Positions 40,230 through 49,754 of a stretch of DNA of 64,000 bases are shown here, in pieces. Below the pieces are notes generated by a model that was not told the origin of the DNA, ran no database searches, and saw only the letters and a program-made list of their open reading frames with translations. Position 1 is the stretch's first letter. Every line of letters starts with the position of its first letter. The DNA is from Amyelois transitella. Taxonomy: Eukaryota > Arthropoda > Insecta > Lepidoptera > Pyralidae. The position numbers and the translations under genes were made by a program. The stretch is taken from assembly GCF_032362555.1 (NCBI RefSeq), contig NC_083515.1, positions 9,831,001-9,895,000 on the forward strand, written 5' to 3'.

Positions 40230-43200
40230 TTAAGCTTTGCTATTGACGGCCATGAGGTCATCCAGTTTGACCTCATGGTCCCTGCTTATCATCTCCGTCA
40301 TGTCGGTCTTCCTCAGGCCCATGACGACCTTTTGGTCTGTCTGTCTGGTCGGACAGAACGCGACCAGGCGGGTCGGCACGTGTACAGACTGCAGCATCTT
40401 CAGAGGTAACGCTAGGGCCATGCAGCCTTGTTCTGAAACATAGGTACTTTAAATAAATAAATATATAAAGGCAAATTACACTGAGTTAGCCTCGAAGTGA
40501 GTTCGAGACTTGTGTCACGAGATACTAACTCGACGATGCTATAATTTATAATGAATACTTATATAGATAAATATCCAAGATTCAGGCCAATCAGAAATGT
40601 TCTCATCATGCCCTGGCCGGGATTCGAACCCAGGACCTCCGGTGTCACAGATAAGCGTACTACCGCTGTGCCAGAGGCCGTCAATACTTTGTGTACATAC
40701 ATACATATAGTCACGTTATATTCCTTGCGGTGTAGATAGAGCCAACAGTATTGAAGTGAGTGAAAGTCCACATTCAGCTGTAAGGATAAATTAAGAAATT
40801 GAAATTCAAATCGAGACAGGTTGCTAGCCTATCGGCTTAAAGAATAATCCTAAGTTTATTAGTCTTTCCCTTAGTCGCCTGTTACAAAATCCATGGGAAA
40901 GTTATGAGTGGTTCTATTCTATAGTACCTGGAACCACACGGCTAACTACTACGATAAAATTAGTCCCTTCTATCGATCAACACTGTTTTTTTAAACCCTA
41001 ACCAATTTTTCTGGACAATCATAAGTGTATCACGTCTTTATATTTAGGTTTAATATATTTTAGGTTTAACTTCCAACACGTACACTTATGTTAGTGAAAT
41101 AAATGGTGCTAGGAGGTGGCTCGATCACTGTTTGGTGACGAAAGCAGCATTAAACTCTGTACAAAATGTATATGTTGTTCACGATGTTTTCTGGTCTGAT
41201 CACTATCCTCTAGTAGTGGAATGTAATTTAAATGTTGTTGTGCCTGTAAAATGTTCACGCATCTTATATAATGATGAAGTTGTGTGGGGCGAACGGACAC
41301 CTGCACAAATTGATTTATATCGAGAAGAATGTCACAAAAGGTTAAAGTCCATTGATATTCCATCCGAACTGCATGAGTGTTGCGATAGCATGTGCAATAT
41401 TTCTAGTCATAGGAGTATAATAGACGGATTGTACAATAGCATAGTGCAAGTTCTTAAAGACTCCTCTATAATGTCATGTAAAAGGAAACAACCCACAAAA
41501 AAGGTAGTTGCTGGCTGGAACAAACATGTCGCGGCGGCTTACGGGCTGGCCAGGCTCAAGTTGCAGTTATGGCTCCTGCAGGGTAAACCTAAAGAAGGTC
41601 ATATATATAAAGAAATGTGTGATACTAGAAAGATATTTAGATCGCGTTTAAAATGGTGCCAAGACCATGAAACTCAAATAAAGATGGATATAATAGCCTC
41701 CCATCATAACAAAAAGAACTTTCGTTCATTTTGGAAGCACACCAACCGCCTGCAATGTAGGCCGAATCAGCCCGTGAGCGTTGGCGGCGTGAGTGATCCC
41801 GCGGGCATTGCTGATCTGTTTGTGGATCATTTTAAAGTTGAATCGCCACTCGGGCACTCATTGTCTAGGCTGAATATTGAGCCCGGTGTGAAAAGGGAAT
41901 TATCGTTTTCAGTTAAGGACATAGCAATGCTTGTGAAATCGATGTCCAGAGGTAAATCACCTGGACACGACGGGCTCAGTATCGAGCATCTCAAATTTGC
42001 AGGCCCTCATTTGCCAAGAGTTCTGTTTTTATTGTTTAATTTTTGTTTAGGTCATAGTTATATGCCAAAGGATATGATGCGCACGATAGTAGTGCCCATA
42101 GTTAAAAATAGAACTGGCGACCTTGGTGACAAAAAGAATTATAGGCCTATCTCGCTTGCCACTGTTATATCAAAAGTATTTGATGGCGTGTTGAATACAC
42201 AACTAAACAAGCATATAAATCTGCACGATAATCAATATGGATTTAAACCGAATCTATCCACTGAAAGTGCAGTACTGTGTTTTAAGCACGCTGTCTCTTA
42301 CTACACAGAGCGCAAAACCCCAGTTTTTTGCTGTTTCCTCGACCTTTCGACCGCTTTTGACCTGGTTTCCTACGACATCTTATGGAAAAAACTCAAAAAT
42401 GCCAACCTACCTGTTGAATTTATAAATATTTTCAAATATTGGTACTCAAACCAGGAAAATGGTGTGCGATGGGACGGGGTTCTGTCTCGATCGTATAGAT
42501 TGGAGTGCGGGGTGCGGCAGGGGGGCTTAACCTCACCCACGCTCTTTAATCTGTATATAAACGAGATGATAGACATGCTCAGCAGTGCAAGTGTCGGTTG
42601 TCACATAGATGACGTATGCGTCAATAACATCAGTTACGCGGACGACGTGGCGCTGCTGAGTGCGTCTGTCTGTGGGCTGCGAAAGTTGGTCGCAACTTGC
42701 GAAGCGTATGCCCTCTCACATGGCTTGATATACAATGTTAAAAAGAGTCAAGTCATGGTCTTTGGGGACGGGAGGAAACAATATGATAACATTCCACCAG
42801 TACTTCTCAATAGCACTGAACTACAGAGAGTTTATAAATTCAAATATCTAGGTCATATGTTGACTCCCGACCTCAGGGATGATGAAGACATTCAGAGGGA
42901 GCGGAGGGCGTTGTCAGTTAGAGCGAACATGCTTGCCCGCAGATTTGCGCGCTGCACGAGGGAAGTCAAAGTCACCCTGTTTAAAGCTTACTGCTCTTCT
43001 TTTTATACGTGTGCACTGTGGGCAAGATATACTCAAAAATCTTACAACGCCCTTCGTGTTCAATACAACAATGCGTTCAGGATGCTGATGGGGCTGCCTC
43101 GCTTCTGTAGCGCATCAGGGATGTTCGCAGATGCACGTCTAGACTGCTTTTACGCAATTATGAGGAAGAGATGTGCGTCCTTGGTGCGCAGGGTGCGGGA

Positions 43201-46200
43201 GAGCAACAACAGCATCCTGCGCATGGTGGCGAGCAGGCTGGATGGCCCATTTGTCAACCATTGCTGCACTATTGCCGGGGGGATGGTGCAGAAATGGGCT
43301 GAACAATAAAATTATATTAATGACTTTTATGAACTTTATTAATATAATTTTATGAATTTTATTATTGTAATTTTATAAATTTAATTAATTACTATTAGTA
43401 CTAACATAGCTTTAAGTTTACTAACATATTATGAGTCCTGGTTACTTAAATAAATACTATTTCATTCATTTCATTTCATTTATCCATTACGTTGTAGATT
43501 GAGCCAACAGTCTCGAAAAAATTTAAAGTAAGCAAAGTTCTAAAATTCTGGGTAAGCTTGGTTCATGAATGTGACCAACTTTTCAAAGGTTTTTTTTCCA
43601 TATTTCTACTCAAGATAAGAAAAGAAAATTAAAGATATAATCTATACTAATATTATAAAGCTGAAGAGTTTGTTTGAACGCGCTAATCTGAGGAGGTATT
43701 GGTTCGAAGTAAAAATTCTTTTTGCGTTGAATAGACCAGACCATTCATCGAGGCAGGCTTTAGGCTATATAACATCACGCTTCTACTTTAAGGAGCAAAG
43801 AAATAATGGAATACATTATATGAAAAAAATACGGGGAAAATTATTCATCCTTGAAGGCTTCAAGGATGCCAAAAATAACTTTTCCACGCGGACGAAGTCG
43901 CGGGCACAGCTAGTACAAGATAAGAAAATTAAACTCTACCTGGAACTTTTTTATGTACACGTACATTCTCGATCATATACACACCGGCTCTCCCCAGCAC
44001 ATTGGCGTTGGTTCTTGAAAAATAAGAAAAAAAATAGTGATAAATTAAAAAAAAATCTAAAATAAATGTATACGAGACAAATTACACTGATTGAGTTAGC
44101 CTCGAAGTAAGTTCGAGACTTGTATTACGAGATACTAACTCAACGATACTATATTTTATAATAAATACTTATATAGATAAACATCCAAGACCCAGGCCAA
44201 TCAGAAATGGTTCTTTTCTCATGATGCCCTGACCGGGATTCGAACCCGGGATCTCCGATGTCACAGACAAGCGTAGGTACTACCGCTGCGCCTCAGAGGC
44301 CGTCAAAAGTTCGTTTGTAGTTACAAAGTTCAGTTACAAAGTTTTGAAGACAACAGATTACATGCCACAAGTTCAAACATTTCTATCACTTAACTTTACA
44401 AATGGGAGCTTTTTTCTACTGTAACAATCTCTGCCCCTCATCGCTCTCCTCGCACGAAAAACTATCACTGTCCCGTTTCATGTCACAATAAGAAGCGAAA
44501 CAGGGATTGTTTTTCGCGCGATAAAAACGGCGTCGCGCGTTCTTATCGCTTCGCCACATACGTAACTCATTCATAAGGTACATAGTAAAGGTGTGGTTCC
44601 TGGTACTAAGGAAAAGGACCACTCCAATCTTTCCCAAGGATGTTGTAAAAGGCGACTAAAGGTTATGTTAATTTGGATTCTTCTTGTAAGCGTAAGGCTG
44701 GCAACCTGTCACTATTTGAGTTTTAATTCCATTATACAGCTGAAGGTTTCGGTCTTTGCCAAACTGTTGGCTCTGTCTACCCCGCAAGGATATTGGCGTG
44801 ATAAAATGGAATTCTTTACCTGGTAGTGAATTCCCTGGTTTCATGGCTCTCAACGGTGGGGGTGTCGGTAGCTACACCAACCACGTGACTCAGGTTACCA
44901 GCTATCCATTTTGCCAGCTCGAAGCTTATGCCTGAAATGAAAATAAGAAATGACGAAGGCTTGTGTCATGGTAACGAGTTTACGACGAACGCTGAACGAA
45001 AGGAACGCTAAACTCAAACTTAATTTATTTCCTTACCTATTTAATCTATACTAATATTATAAAGCTGAAGAGTTTGTTTGAACACGCTAATCTCAGGAAC
45101 TACTGGTTCGATTTGAAAAATTTGTGTTGAATAGACCATTCATCGAGGAAGGCTTTAGGCTATATAACATCACGCTGCAACTATAAGGAGCAAAGAAATA
45201 ATGGAATATGTGAAAAAAAAACGTTGATAATAATTAAGTGATGCTCATAATAATTATTCCACGCGGACGAAGTCGCGGGCACAGCTAGTGATTAATATAA
45301 ACATAAAAAAATGGAGTTCTCTTATCTCATGGGAGACTAGTAAGTAACAACTTACCAGGCATATTACATACGCAGCCCCTCTTAATATTGGGGGGTTCCA
45401 CCCATCCGAACTTGAAGAGAAGGAGCGTGGGTTCCTGGGAGTCCCTCTTGATGGCGGGCCATTGCATCGCTATGCTCAGAGATAAAACGAAATCTGGGTT
45501 GCGTTTGGCTTGTTTGCTGACGTCGATGATTTTCACTGAAATCAAGTAGGTACAGCCAACCGTATATCAAATCACCTTTTATGGAAATCTATCGCAGTAA
45601 TCGAGTCAAATTTGCAGTGAATATGTTTAAGTTGCAGTGAATATGCTGCTGACTGAATCTAATCATACTCGCATAGTATATTATGAATTACGATAAACGC
45701 GCTCAACGTATGGCTGGTTCCGTAAGTGGCGATAAAAAATATAAAAATTTAAGAATAACCTGTATACTTAAGTTTTCTCAGAAGATTTTATACAAAGGAA
45801 AGGTAAAATACCGTGTGGTTCCCGGCATCAATAGAAAAAAGAATAGGACCACTCTATCTCTCTCCCATGGATGTCGTAAAAGGCGTCTAAGCTTATAAAC
45901 TTGGGCTTCTTCTTTTAGGCGATGGACTAGCCACCTGTCACTATTTGAATCTCAATTCTATCTTAAAGCCAAATAGCTGAACGTGGCCTATAAGTCTTTT
46001 CAAGACTGCTGGCTCTGTCTACCCCGCAAGAGATATAGACGTGATTATATGTATGAAATGTATGTATGAAAGGTAAAAAAAATTGGGTATCTCTTATGCG
46101 ACGCGCTGGCAACCTGTCTGCTGGCTCTGTTTATCCCGTAAGGCGAATATTATGTATGTATGTATAATCCCTGTAACTCAATGACCTAGGTATATATGTA

Positions 46201-47624
46201 TATAGAATCGTTGAGTTAGTATCTCGTAACACAAGTCTCGAACTTAATTCGAGGCTAACTCAATCATTGTAATTTGTCCCGTATATATTTATTTATTAAT
46301 TTTATTTAGGTCTCGGCCACGTACCAATGACTATTTTCGAAGTTATGTACATTAGTTTGAATACTAACCTATGCTCTTAGGGTGAAAGAAAACATCGTGA
46401 GGAAACCTGCACATTCAGGCAACTGTATTTGTAAACATGATCGATCCAATACGAATAAGGTTCCCCTGCGGAGGTCAGACGTGAGCCGCTTCGTGTTAAA
46501 CCTGACTCACCCAATCCAGGATCCATGGTCAAAGGCATACCCCGGAATCCTCTCCAGAGTGGTGAGGATGTAACCAGGACTAAAGCCAGGAGGGAGAAGA
46601 CTTACGCCTAGTGAGCAGATACTCTGGCGGTATGACAGCTGGATAAGTTCCACCTCCAGCTGATCCGAAGTTGTCCAGGTGCATGCTGGTGCCGAGACCT
46701 GGAATGCCGCAGTTAACGCATATTTTCCTGCAAATTGTAAAACAGATCATAATGCTGCAGTGTAGTTTGTTCCGCCGCTTCTTCTACACAATATGCGCTT
46801 TGGAAGCGGTAGAAGTTATAATTAGATTTAAGTGATGTGACGTCGATAAGTGATACCTTGTGTCCAATTTTGAAAATAAATCTATTCTACATACATACAT
46901 ACATATAATCACGTCTATATCCCTAGCGGGGTCGACAGAACCGACAGTCTTAAAAAGACTAATAGGCCACGTTCGGCTGCTTGGCTTAATGATAGAATTT
47001 AGATTAAAATAGTGACAGGTTGCTAGCCTGTCGCCTAAAGGAAGAATCCCAATTTTATATCCTATCCCTTAGTCGCCTTTCACGACAACCATGGGAAAGA
47101 GATGAAGTGGTCCTATTCTTTTTCCTATTGGTGCCGGGAACCACGCGGCTTAACGCTAAATTGATATTCAAATAGTGACAGGTTGCTAGCTAATCGTCTA
47201 AAAGAAGAATCCCAAGTTAATAAGCCTATTCCTTAGTCGCATTTTACGTCATCCATGGGAAAGATAGGGACTGGTCCTATTCGTTTTTCTATGGGTGCTG
47301 AGAATCACACGCCACATAAACTATAACATGACATGTATAACCACAGACAGGAAAGCATAACTTAGCCATCCACACAAACTATAACATGACATTTACTTAG
47401 GCATCGCTAATATTGAAAGACCCTAGATCTAAAAAGAGTTATAGAATAAAAAAGTTCTTATACCAATGCTTTTGCACTGCCAAAAAGTACTCCGACATCT
47501 CTGTCCAGGTAGTAGGTGTGGTCAGATCAAGTACAGCAATCATAGTCTGGTCCTTCGAAGCCCTTTTCTCTAAGCCTCCAGAACACAGTTCAATTAAAAC
47601 AAGAATAATAACTACACTGTACAT
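40230..47624 (-). CDS. Secreted cyclase/kynurenine-formamidase-family protein, six exons
   Basis: Minus-strand exons 47464-47624, 46606-46727, 45356-45535, 44820-44931, 43940-44013, 40230-40432. All five junctions have GT donors and AG acceptors and join in frame, giving ~283 residues. It starts with a likely signal peptide (MYSVVIILVLIELCSGG). Core landmarks of the metal-dependent cyclase family (kynurenine formamidase, isatin hydrolase) are present in order: GLGTSMHLDNF, VKIIDVSKQAKRNP-like strand, KFGWVEPP, GISFELAKWIAGN, GVATDTPTVES, AGVYMIENV, ALPLKM and PTRLVAFCP. In active members the metal site is HxGTHxDxPxH; here it reads GLGTSMHLDNFGS, keeping HLD but losing partners, so catalysis is doubtful. 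Expression may be affected by a SINE-A 110 bp upstream. Introns contain LINE, SINE and Helitron copies. Confidence 0.85.
40453..40684 (-). mobile_element. SINE-B copy
   Basis: Full minus-oriented copy, B box GGGATTCGAACCCAGG inverted, head GCCTCTGGCACAGCGGTAGT, tail TAAATAAATAAATATATA. In the last cyclase-family intron. Confidence 0.8.
40693..40942 (-). mobile_element. SINE-A copy, diverged
   Basis: TACATACATACATATAGTCA tail to CTGGAACCACACGG head. Many substitutions. Confidence 0.7.
41042..43478 (+). mobile_element. 5'-truncated non-LTR retrotransposon (LINE-2) inserted in SINE-A
   Basis: Begins inside the endonuclease domain and ends with a TTCAT/ATTTC tail (43459-43478). The flanks are two halves of one minus-oriented SINE-A: ATCACGTCTTTAT to the left and TATCCATTACG...GAGCCAACAGTCTCG to the right, with TTTAT at 41037-41041 and 43479-43483 as a short duplication. 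It is antisense to the host gene. Confidence 0.8.
41054..43309 (+). CDS. LINE-2 ORF2: C-terminal endonuclease and reverse transcriptase
   Basis: Open from 41054 to the stop at 43307. The start shows the end of an APE endonuclease (NGARRWLDHCL, then WSDHYPLVVEC with the SDH motif). RT follows: GKSPGHDGLSIEHLK, NYRPISLATVISKVFD, YGFKPNLSTES, FLDLSTAFDLVSYDILWK, CGVRQGGLTSPTLFNLYIN and catalytic SYADDVALLS at 42632-42661. The C terminus ends in a basic region with FRMLMGLPRFCSASGMF. No frameshift is seen, so it is recent although truncated. The clade is not assigned; it is clearly different from LINE-1. Confidence 0.85.
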   Translation, partial: YILGLTSNTYTYVSEINGARRWLDHCLVTKAALNSVQNVYVVHDVFWSDHYPLVVECNLNVVVPVKCSRILYNDEVVWGERTPAQIDLYREECHKRLKSIDIPSELHECCDSMCNISSHRSIIDGLYNSIVQVLKDSSIMSCKRKQPTKKVVAGWNKHVAAAYGLARLKLQLWLLQGKPKEGHIYKEMCDTRKIFRSRLKWCQDHETQIKMDIIASHHNKKNFRSFWKHTNRLQCRPNQPVSVGGVSDPAGIADLFVDHFKVESPLGHSLSRLNIEPGVKRELSFSVKDIAMLVKSMSRGKSPGHDGLSIEHLKFAGPHLPRVLFLLFNFCLGHSYMPKDMMRTIVVPIVKNRTGDLGDKKNYRPISLATVISKVFDGVLNTQLNKHINLHDNQYGFKPNLSTESAVLCFKHAVSYYTERKTPVFCCFLDLSTAFDLVSYDILWKKLKNANLPVEFINIFKYWYSNQENGVRWDGVLSRSYRLECGVRQGGLTSPTLFNLYINEMIDMLSSASVGCHIDDVCVNNISYADDVALLSASVCGLRKLVATCEAYALSHGLIYNVKKSQVMVFGDGRKQYDNIPPVLLNSTELQRVYKFKYLGHMLTPDLRDDEDIQRERRALSVRANMLARRFARCTREVKVTLFKAYCSSFYTCALWARYTQKSYNALRVQYNNAFRMLMGLPRFCSASGMFADARLDCFYAIMRKRCASLVRRVRESNNSILRMVASRLDGPFVNHCCTIAGGMVQKWAEQ
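43479..43524 (-). repeat. Right half of SINE-A split by LINE-2
   Basis: GTAGATTGAGCCAACAGTCT in minus orientation; the left part is 41025-41041. Confidence 0.6.
43641..43913 (+). mobile_element. Non-autonomous Helitron, intact ends
   Basis: Starts TCTATACTAATATTATAAAG after an A and ends GCGGGCACAGCTAG before a T. A short GC-rich hairpin (CGCGGACGAAGTCGCG) precedes the CTAG. It ends 27 bp from cyclase-family exon 43940-44013. Confidence 0.8.
44066..44306 (-). mobile_element. SINE-B copy
   Basis: Minus-oriented, B box GGGATTCGAACCCGGG, head GCCTCTGAGGCGCAGCGGTA. Nearly full length. Confidence 0.8.
44423..44560. repeat. Foldback repeat, second copy
   Basis: Shares the CGCGCGACGCCGTTT and CCCGTTTC...GAAACAGGGATTG arms with 25300-25425, but the stem-loop is flipped relative to the flank. 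Confidence 0.55.
44590..44806 (+). mobile_element. SINE-A copy, diverged
   Basis: GTGTGGTTCCTGGTAC head to TCTGTCTACCCCGCAAGG, with no TATG tail. Ends 14 bp from cyclase-family exon 44820-44931. Confidence 0.7.
45055..45288 (+). mobile_element. Non-autonomous Helitron, intact ends
   Basis: TCTATACTAATATTATAAAG at the start, GCGGGCACAGCTAG at the end, flanked by A and T. Shorter than the 43641 copy by an internal deletion. Confidence 0.8.
45809..46067 (+). mobile_element. SINE-A copy with 11 bp target duplication
   Basis: GAAAGGTAAAA at 45798-45808 and 46068-46078. Complete head and tail. Confidence 0.85.
46095..46167 (+). repeat. SINE-A remnant with internal deletion
   Basis: TGGCAACCTGTC joins directly to TGCTGGCTCTGTTTATCCC and a TATG tail. 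Confidence 0.55.
46195..46300 (+). repeat. SINE-B 3' half
   Basis: GTTGAGTTAGTATCTCGTAA and GAGGCTAACTCAATCATTGT, ending in a TTTA-rich tail. No head. Confidence 0.65.
46308..46600 (+). mobile_element. SINE-C copy abutting a splice donor
   Basis: GTACCAATGACTATTTTCGA to AAAGCCAGGAGGGAGAAGA. It ends immediately before the inverted donor CTTAC (46601-46605) of the cyclase-family exon 46606-46727. Confidence 0.7.
46887..47149 (-). mobile_element. SINE-A copy
   Basis: Full length, minus-oriented, tail ACATACATACATACATATAA. Joined head to body with the next partial copy. Confidence 0.8.
47151..47316 (-). repeat. SINE-A head half
   Basis: From ATTGATATTCAAATAGTGAC to the CACACGCC head. The tail half is lacking, so the two adjoining copies look like a recombination product. 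Confidence 0.65.
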
Positions 47625-47744
47625 TTTGGTAAGAAGGCTAACACTGATATGATGAGTTAAGCAGATGTTTCATTTGTTGTCGCCTATATTGTATTGATTA
47701 AAAGTAGTTCAGAGATGCATTTAGTGGTGTATACTTTTATTTGC

Positions 47745-47997
47745 CAATAGAAAAAAAGAATAGGACCACTCAATCTCTTCCCCTTGTCGTAAATCGTAAA
47801 AGGCGACTAAGGGATAGGCTTATAAACTTGGGATTCCTCTTTTAGGCGACGGGCTAGCAACCTGTCACTTTATATGAATCTCAATTCTATCTGTAAGCCA
47901 AACAGCTGAACGTGGCCTATCAGTGTTTTCAAGACTGTTGGCTCTGCCTTACCCGCAAGGGATATAGACGTGATTATATGTATGTATGTATGTATGC
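47745..47997 (+). mobile_element. SINE-A copy, 5'-truncated, with 11 bp target duplication
   Basis: Starts at CCAATAGAAAAAAAG, lacking the 20 base head. ACTTTTATTTG at 47734-47744 and 47998-48008. The gene on the other strand starts at 47624, 110 bp away. Confidence 0.85.
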
Positions 47998-48029
47998 ACT
48001 TTTATTTGACTGACATAAATATAATCTAA

Positions 48030-48155
48030 TATGGGTTAGGTTCCCCTGTAGAGGTCAGGTGGGAGAACTTACTCAATCCAGGGTCATGGCAAAAGTCGCG
48101 CTCGAACTTGCTCTCTATTGAGGTGGAGATGTAACCATTATCCACGCCAGGGGGT
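48030..48155 (+). repeat. SINE-C remnant
   Basis: GGGTTAGGTTCCCCTG, ACTCAATCCAGGGTCATGG and GAGATGTAACCATT are recognisable but diverged. Confidence 0.5.
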
Positions 48156-48159
48156 CTGA

Positions 48160-48490
48160 CCAATGTGCCGGGTAATGGCAGGTTGCTAGCATATCACTTA
48201 AAAAGAAGAATACATACATATGGTCACGTCTATATCCCTTGCGGAATAGACAGTGCCAACAGCCTTGAAGACTGAATGACCACGTTCAGCTATTAGGCTT
48301 AATGATAGAATTGAGATTCAAATAGTGACAGGTTGCTAGCCCATCGCCTAAAAGAAGAATCCCAAGTTAATAAGCCTATCCCTTAGTCGCCTTTTACGAC
48401 ATCCATGGGAAAGAGATGGAGTGGTCCTTTTTTTGTATTGGTGCCGGGAACCACACGGCATTAAAAAGAAGAATCCCAAATTAAAAAGTT
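48160..48490 (-). repeat. Older SINE-A split by a younger SINE-A
   Basis: GGCAGGTTGCTAGC at 48178-48191 and AAGAAGAATCCCAAATTAAA at 48465-48484 are the two sides of one old copy interrupted at 48212-48460. Confidence 0.6.
48212..48460 (-). mobile_element. SINE-A copy with 14 bp target duplication
   Basis: TTAAAAAGAAGAAT at 48198-48211 and 48461-48474. Close to family consensus, so young. Confidence 0.9.
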
Positions 48491-48756
48491 CTGTATGAAC
48501 CTAAATACATGTCTGTTAATTAATAGTACACAATAACCAATTGTTCTACAATTATGTTTTGAATCAGAACACAATGTAGAAATATATTCCAAAACAAAAT
48601 TATTTTTCTCAGGCAAACTTATTTTGTGTACTATTTTTATTAACTAACTCTTCACGCTAAGTTTGGGACCCACTGAAATCTTTAAATGTTTGCTGATTTA
48701 AAAACACGTTAACTAGACTAGGGTTTAAAGTAAAAGTAATGGCTATAAATAAATTT

Positions 48757-48820
48757 TGGAAAGAGGTAGTCTCTGCCTACCCCTCCGGTAAAGAGGCGTG
48801 AGTTTATGTATGTATGTATG
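48757..48820 (+). mobile_element. LINE-T 3' end, only 64 bp, with 13 bp target duplication
   Basis: TGGAAAGAGGTAGTCTCTGC to the TATG tail. TATAAATAAATTT at 48744-48756 and 48821-48833. A very short 5'-truncated insertion. Confidence 0.85.
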
Positions 48821-49057
48821 TATAAATAAATTTACAAATGTACATTTCAATAAAAAATAAAGTATCACGATTAAATCTTTACCATAATACCATCTTCTGA
48901 ACCATAAAAAATGAACTATAGTCCTTATTATGCACTGAACCTAAAGTACATACCTTAGTTTAATTTGTAAAACTTACTACCTTTTGTAATTAAAAGAACA
49001 TCTTAAGGAAATCTCTCCTGTTAACGTGATTATGAAGTTTGTTGCAATTAAGTACTT

Positions 49058-49326
49058 TATATGCCGTGTGGTTCCCGGCACCAATACAAAAAAGAATAGG
49101 ACCACTCCATCTCTTTCCCATGGATGTCGTAAAAGGCGACTAAGGGATAGGCTTACAAACTTGAGATTCTTTTTTAGGCGATGGGCTAGCAACCTATCAC
49201 TATTTGAATCTCAATTCTATCATTAAGCCAAATAGCAGAGCATGGCCATTCAGTATTTTCAAGACTGTTGGCTCAGTCTACCCCGCAAGGAATACAGATG
49301 TGACCATATGTATCTAGGTATGTATG
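49058..49326 (+). mobile_element. SINE-A copy with 9 bp target duplication
   Basis: TAAGTACTT at 49049-49057 and 49327-49335. Full length. Confidence 0.85.
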
Positions 49327-49730
49327 TAAGTACTTAATGTATCCAGTTATTGATTATCCTTTGTAGGCGGCTACCAGATAATCTATAGAAAAGGCGCAGG
49401 TACAAAAGTACACGATGTTAATAGAAAGCTAATAAATTTCAGCGCAGATCCTTAAATACTGAACCAATTTATCAGAAAAATGCTAGACGAATAGAAAATA
49501 ATACCTTAGAAAGGAAATTCCCACAAGCAAAATCCACAGAAAATGCTTTATCATTTATGAAATTATAATTTTAGTACACCTATCAGATATAGATAGATAT
49601 ACCACACGCGGTAATGAAATCAAAACAATACTCACCAGGGGATTTAAAACTATCTAAACGATAAAAAAGATTGTCATTACGTAGACGATTAATCGTTATT
49701 AACATAACGTTGTGTTCGTCGAAAACACAT

Positions 49731-49735
49731 TCAGT
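49731..49735 (+). promoter_or_regulatory. Candidate initiator of lipase 1
   Basis: TCAGT, the arthropod initiator motif, 20 bp upstream of the ATG. No clear TATA box at -30. Confidence 0.3.
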
Positions 49736-49754
49736 GTGGGTCAGATTCTTCAGG

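Noticed and set aside
40086-40409. 107-codon plus-strand frame with a protein-like second half
   Set aside because: It is the antisense of the last cyclase-family exon joined to SINE-A sequence.
43670-44065. 131-codon plus-strand frame
   Set aside because: It runs from inside a Helitron across the antisense of cyclase-family exon 43940-44013. No family motif; the antisense exon explains its length.
49026-49226. Recurring 60-70 codon frames with [20 protein letters not shown]-like sequence in many places
   Set aside because: They are translations of SINE-A copies in one frame. The similarity follows from the repeat DNA, and frames break in most copies.
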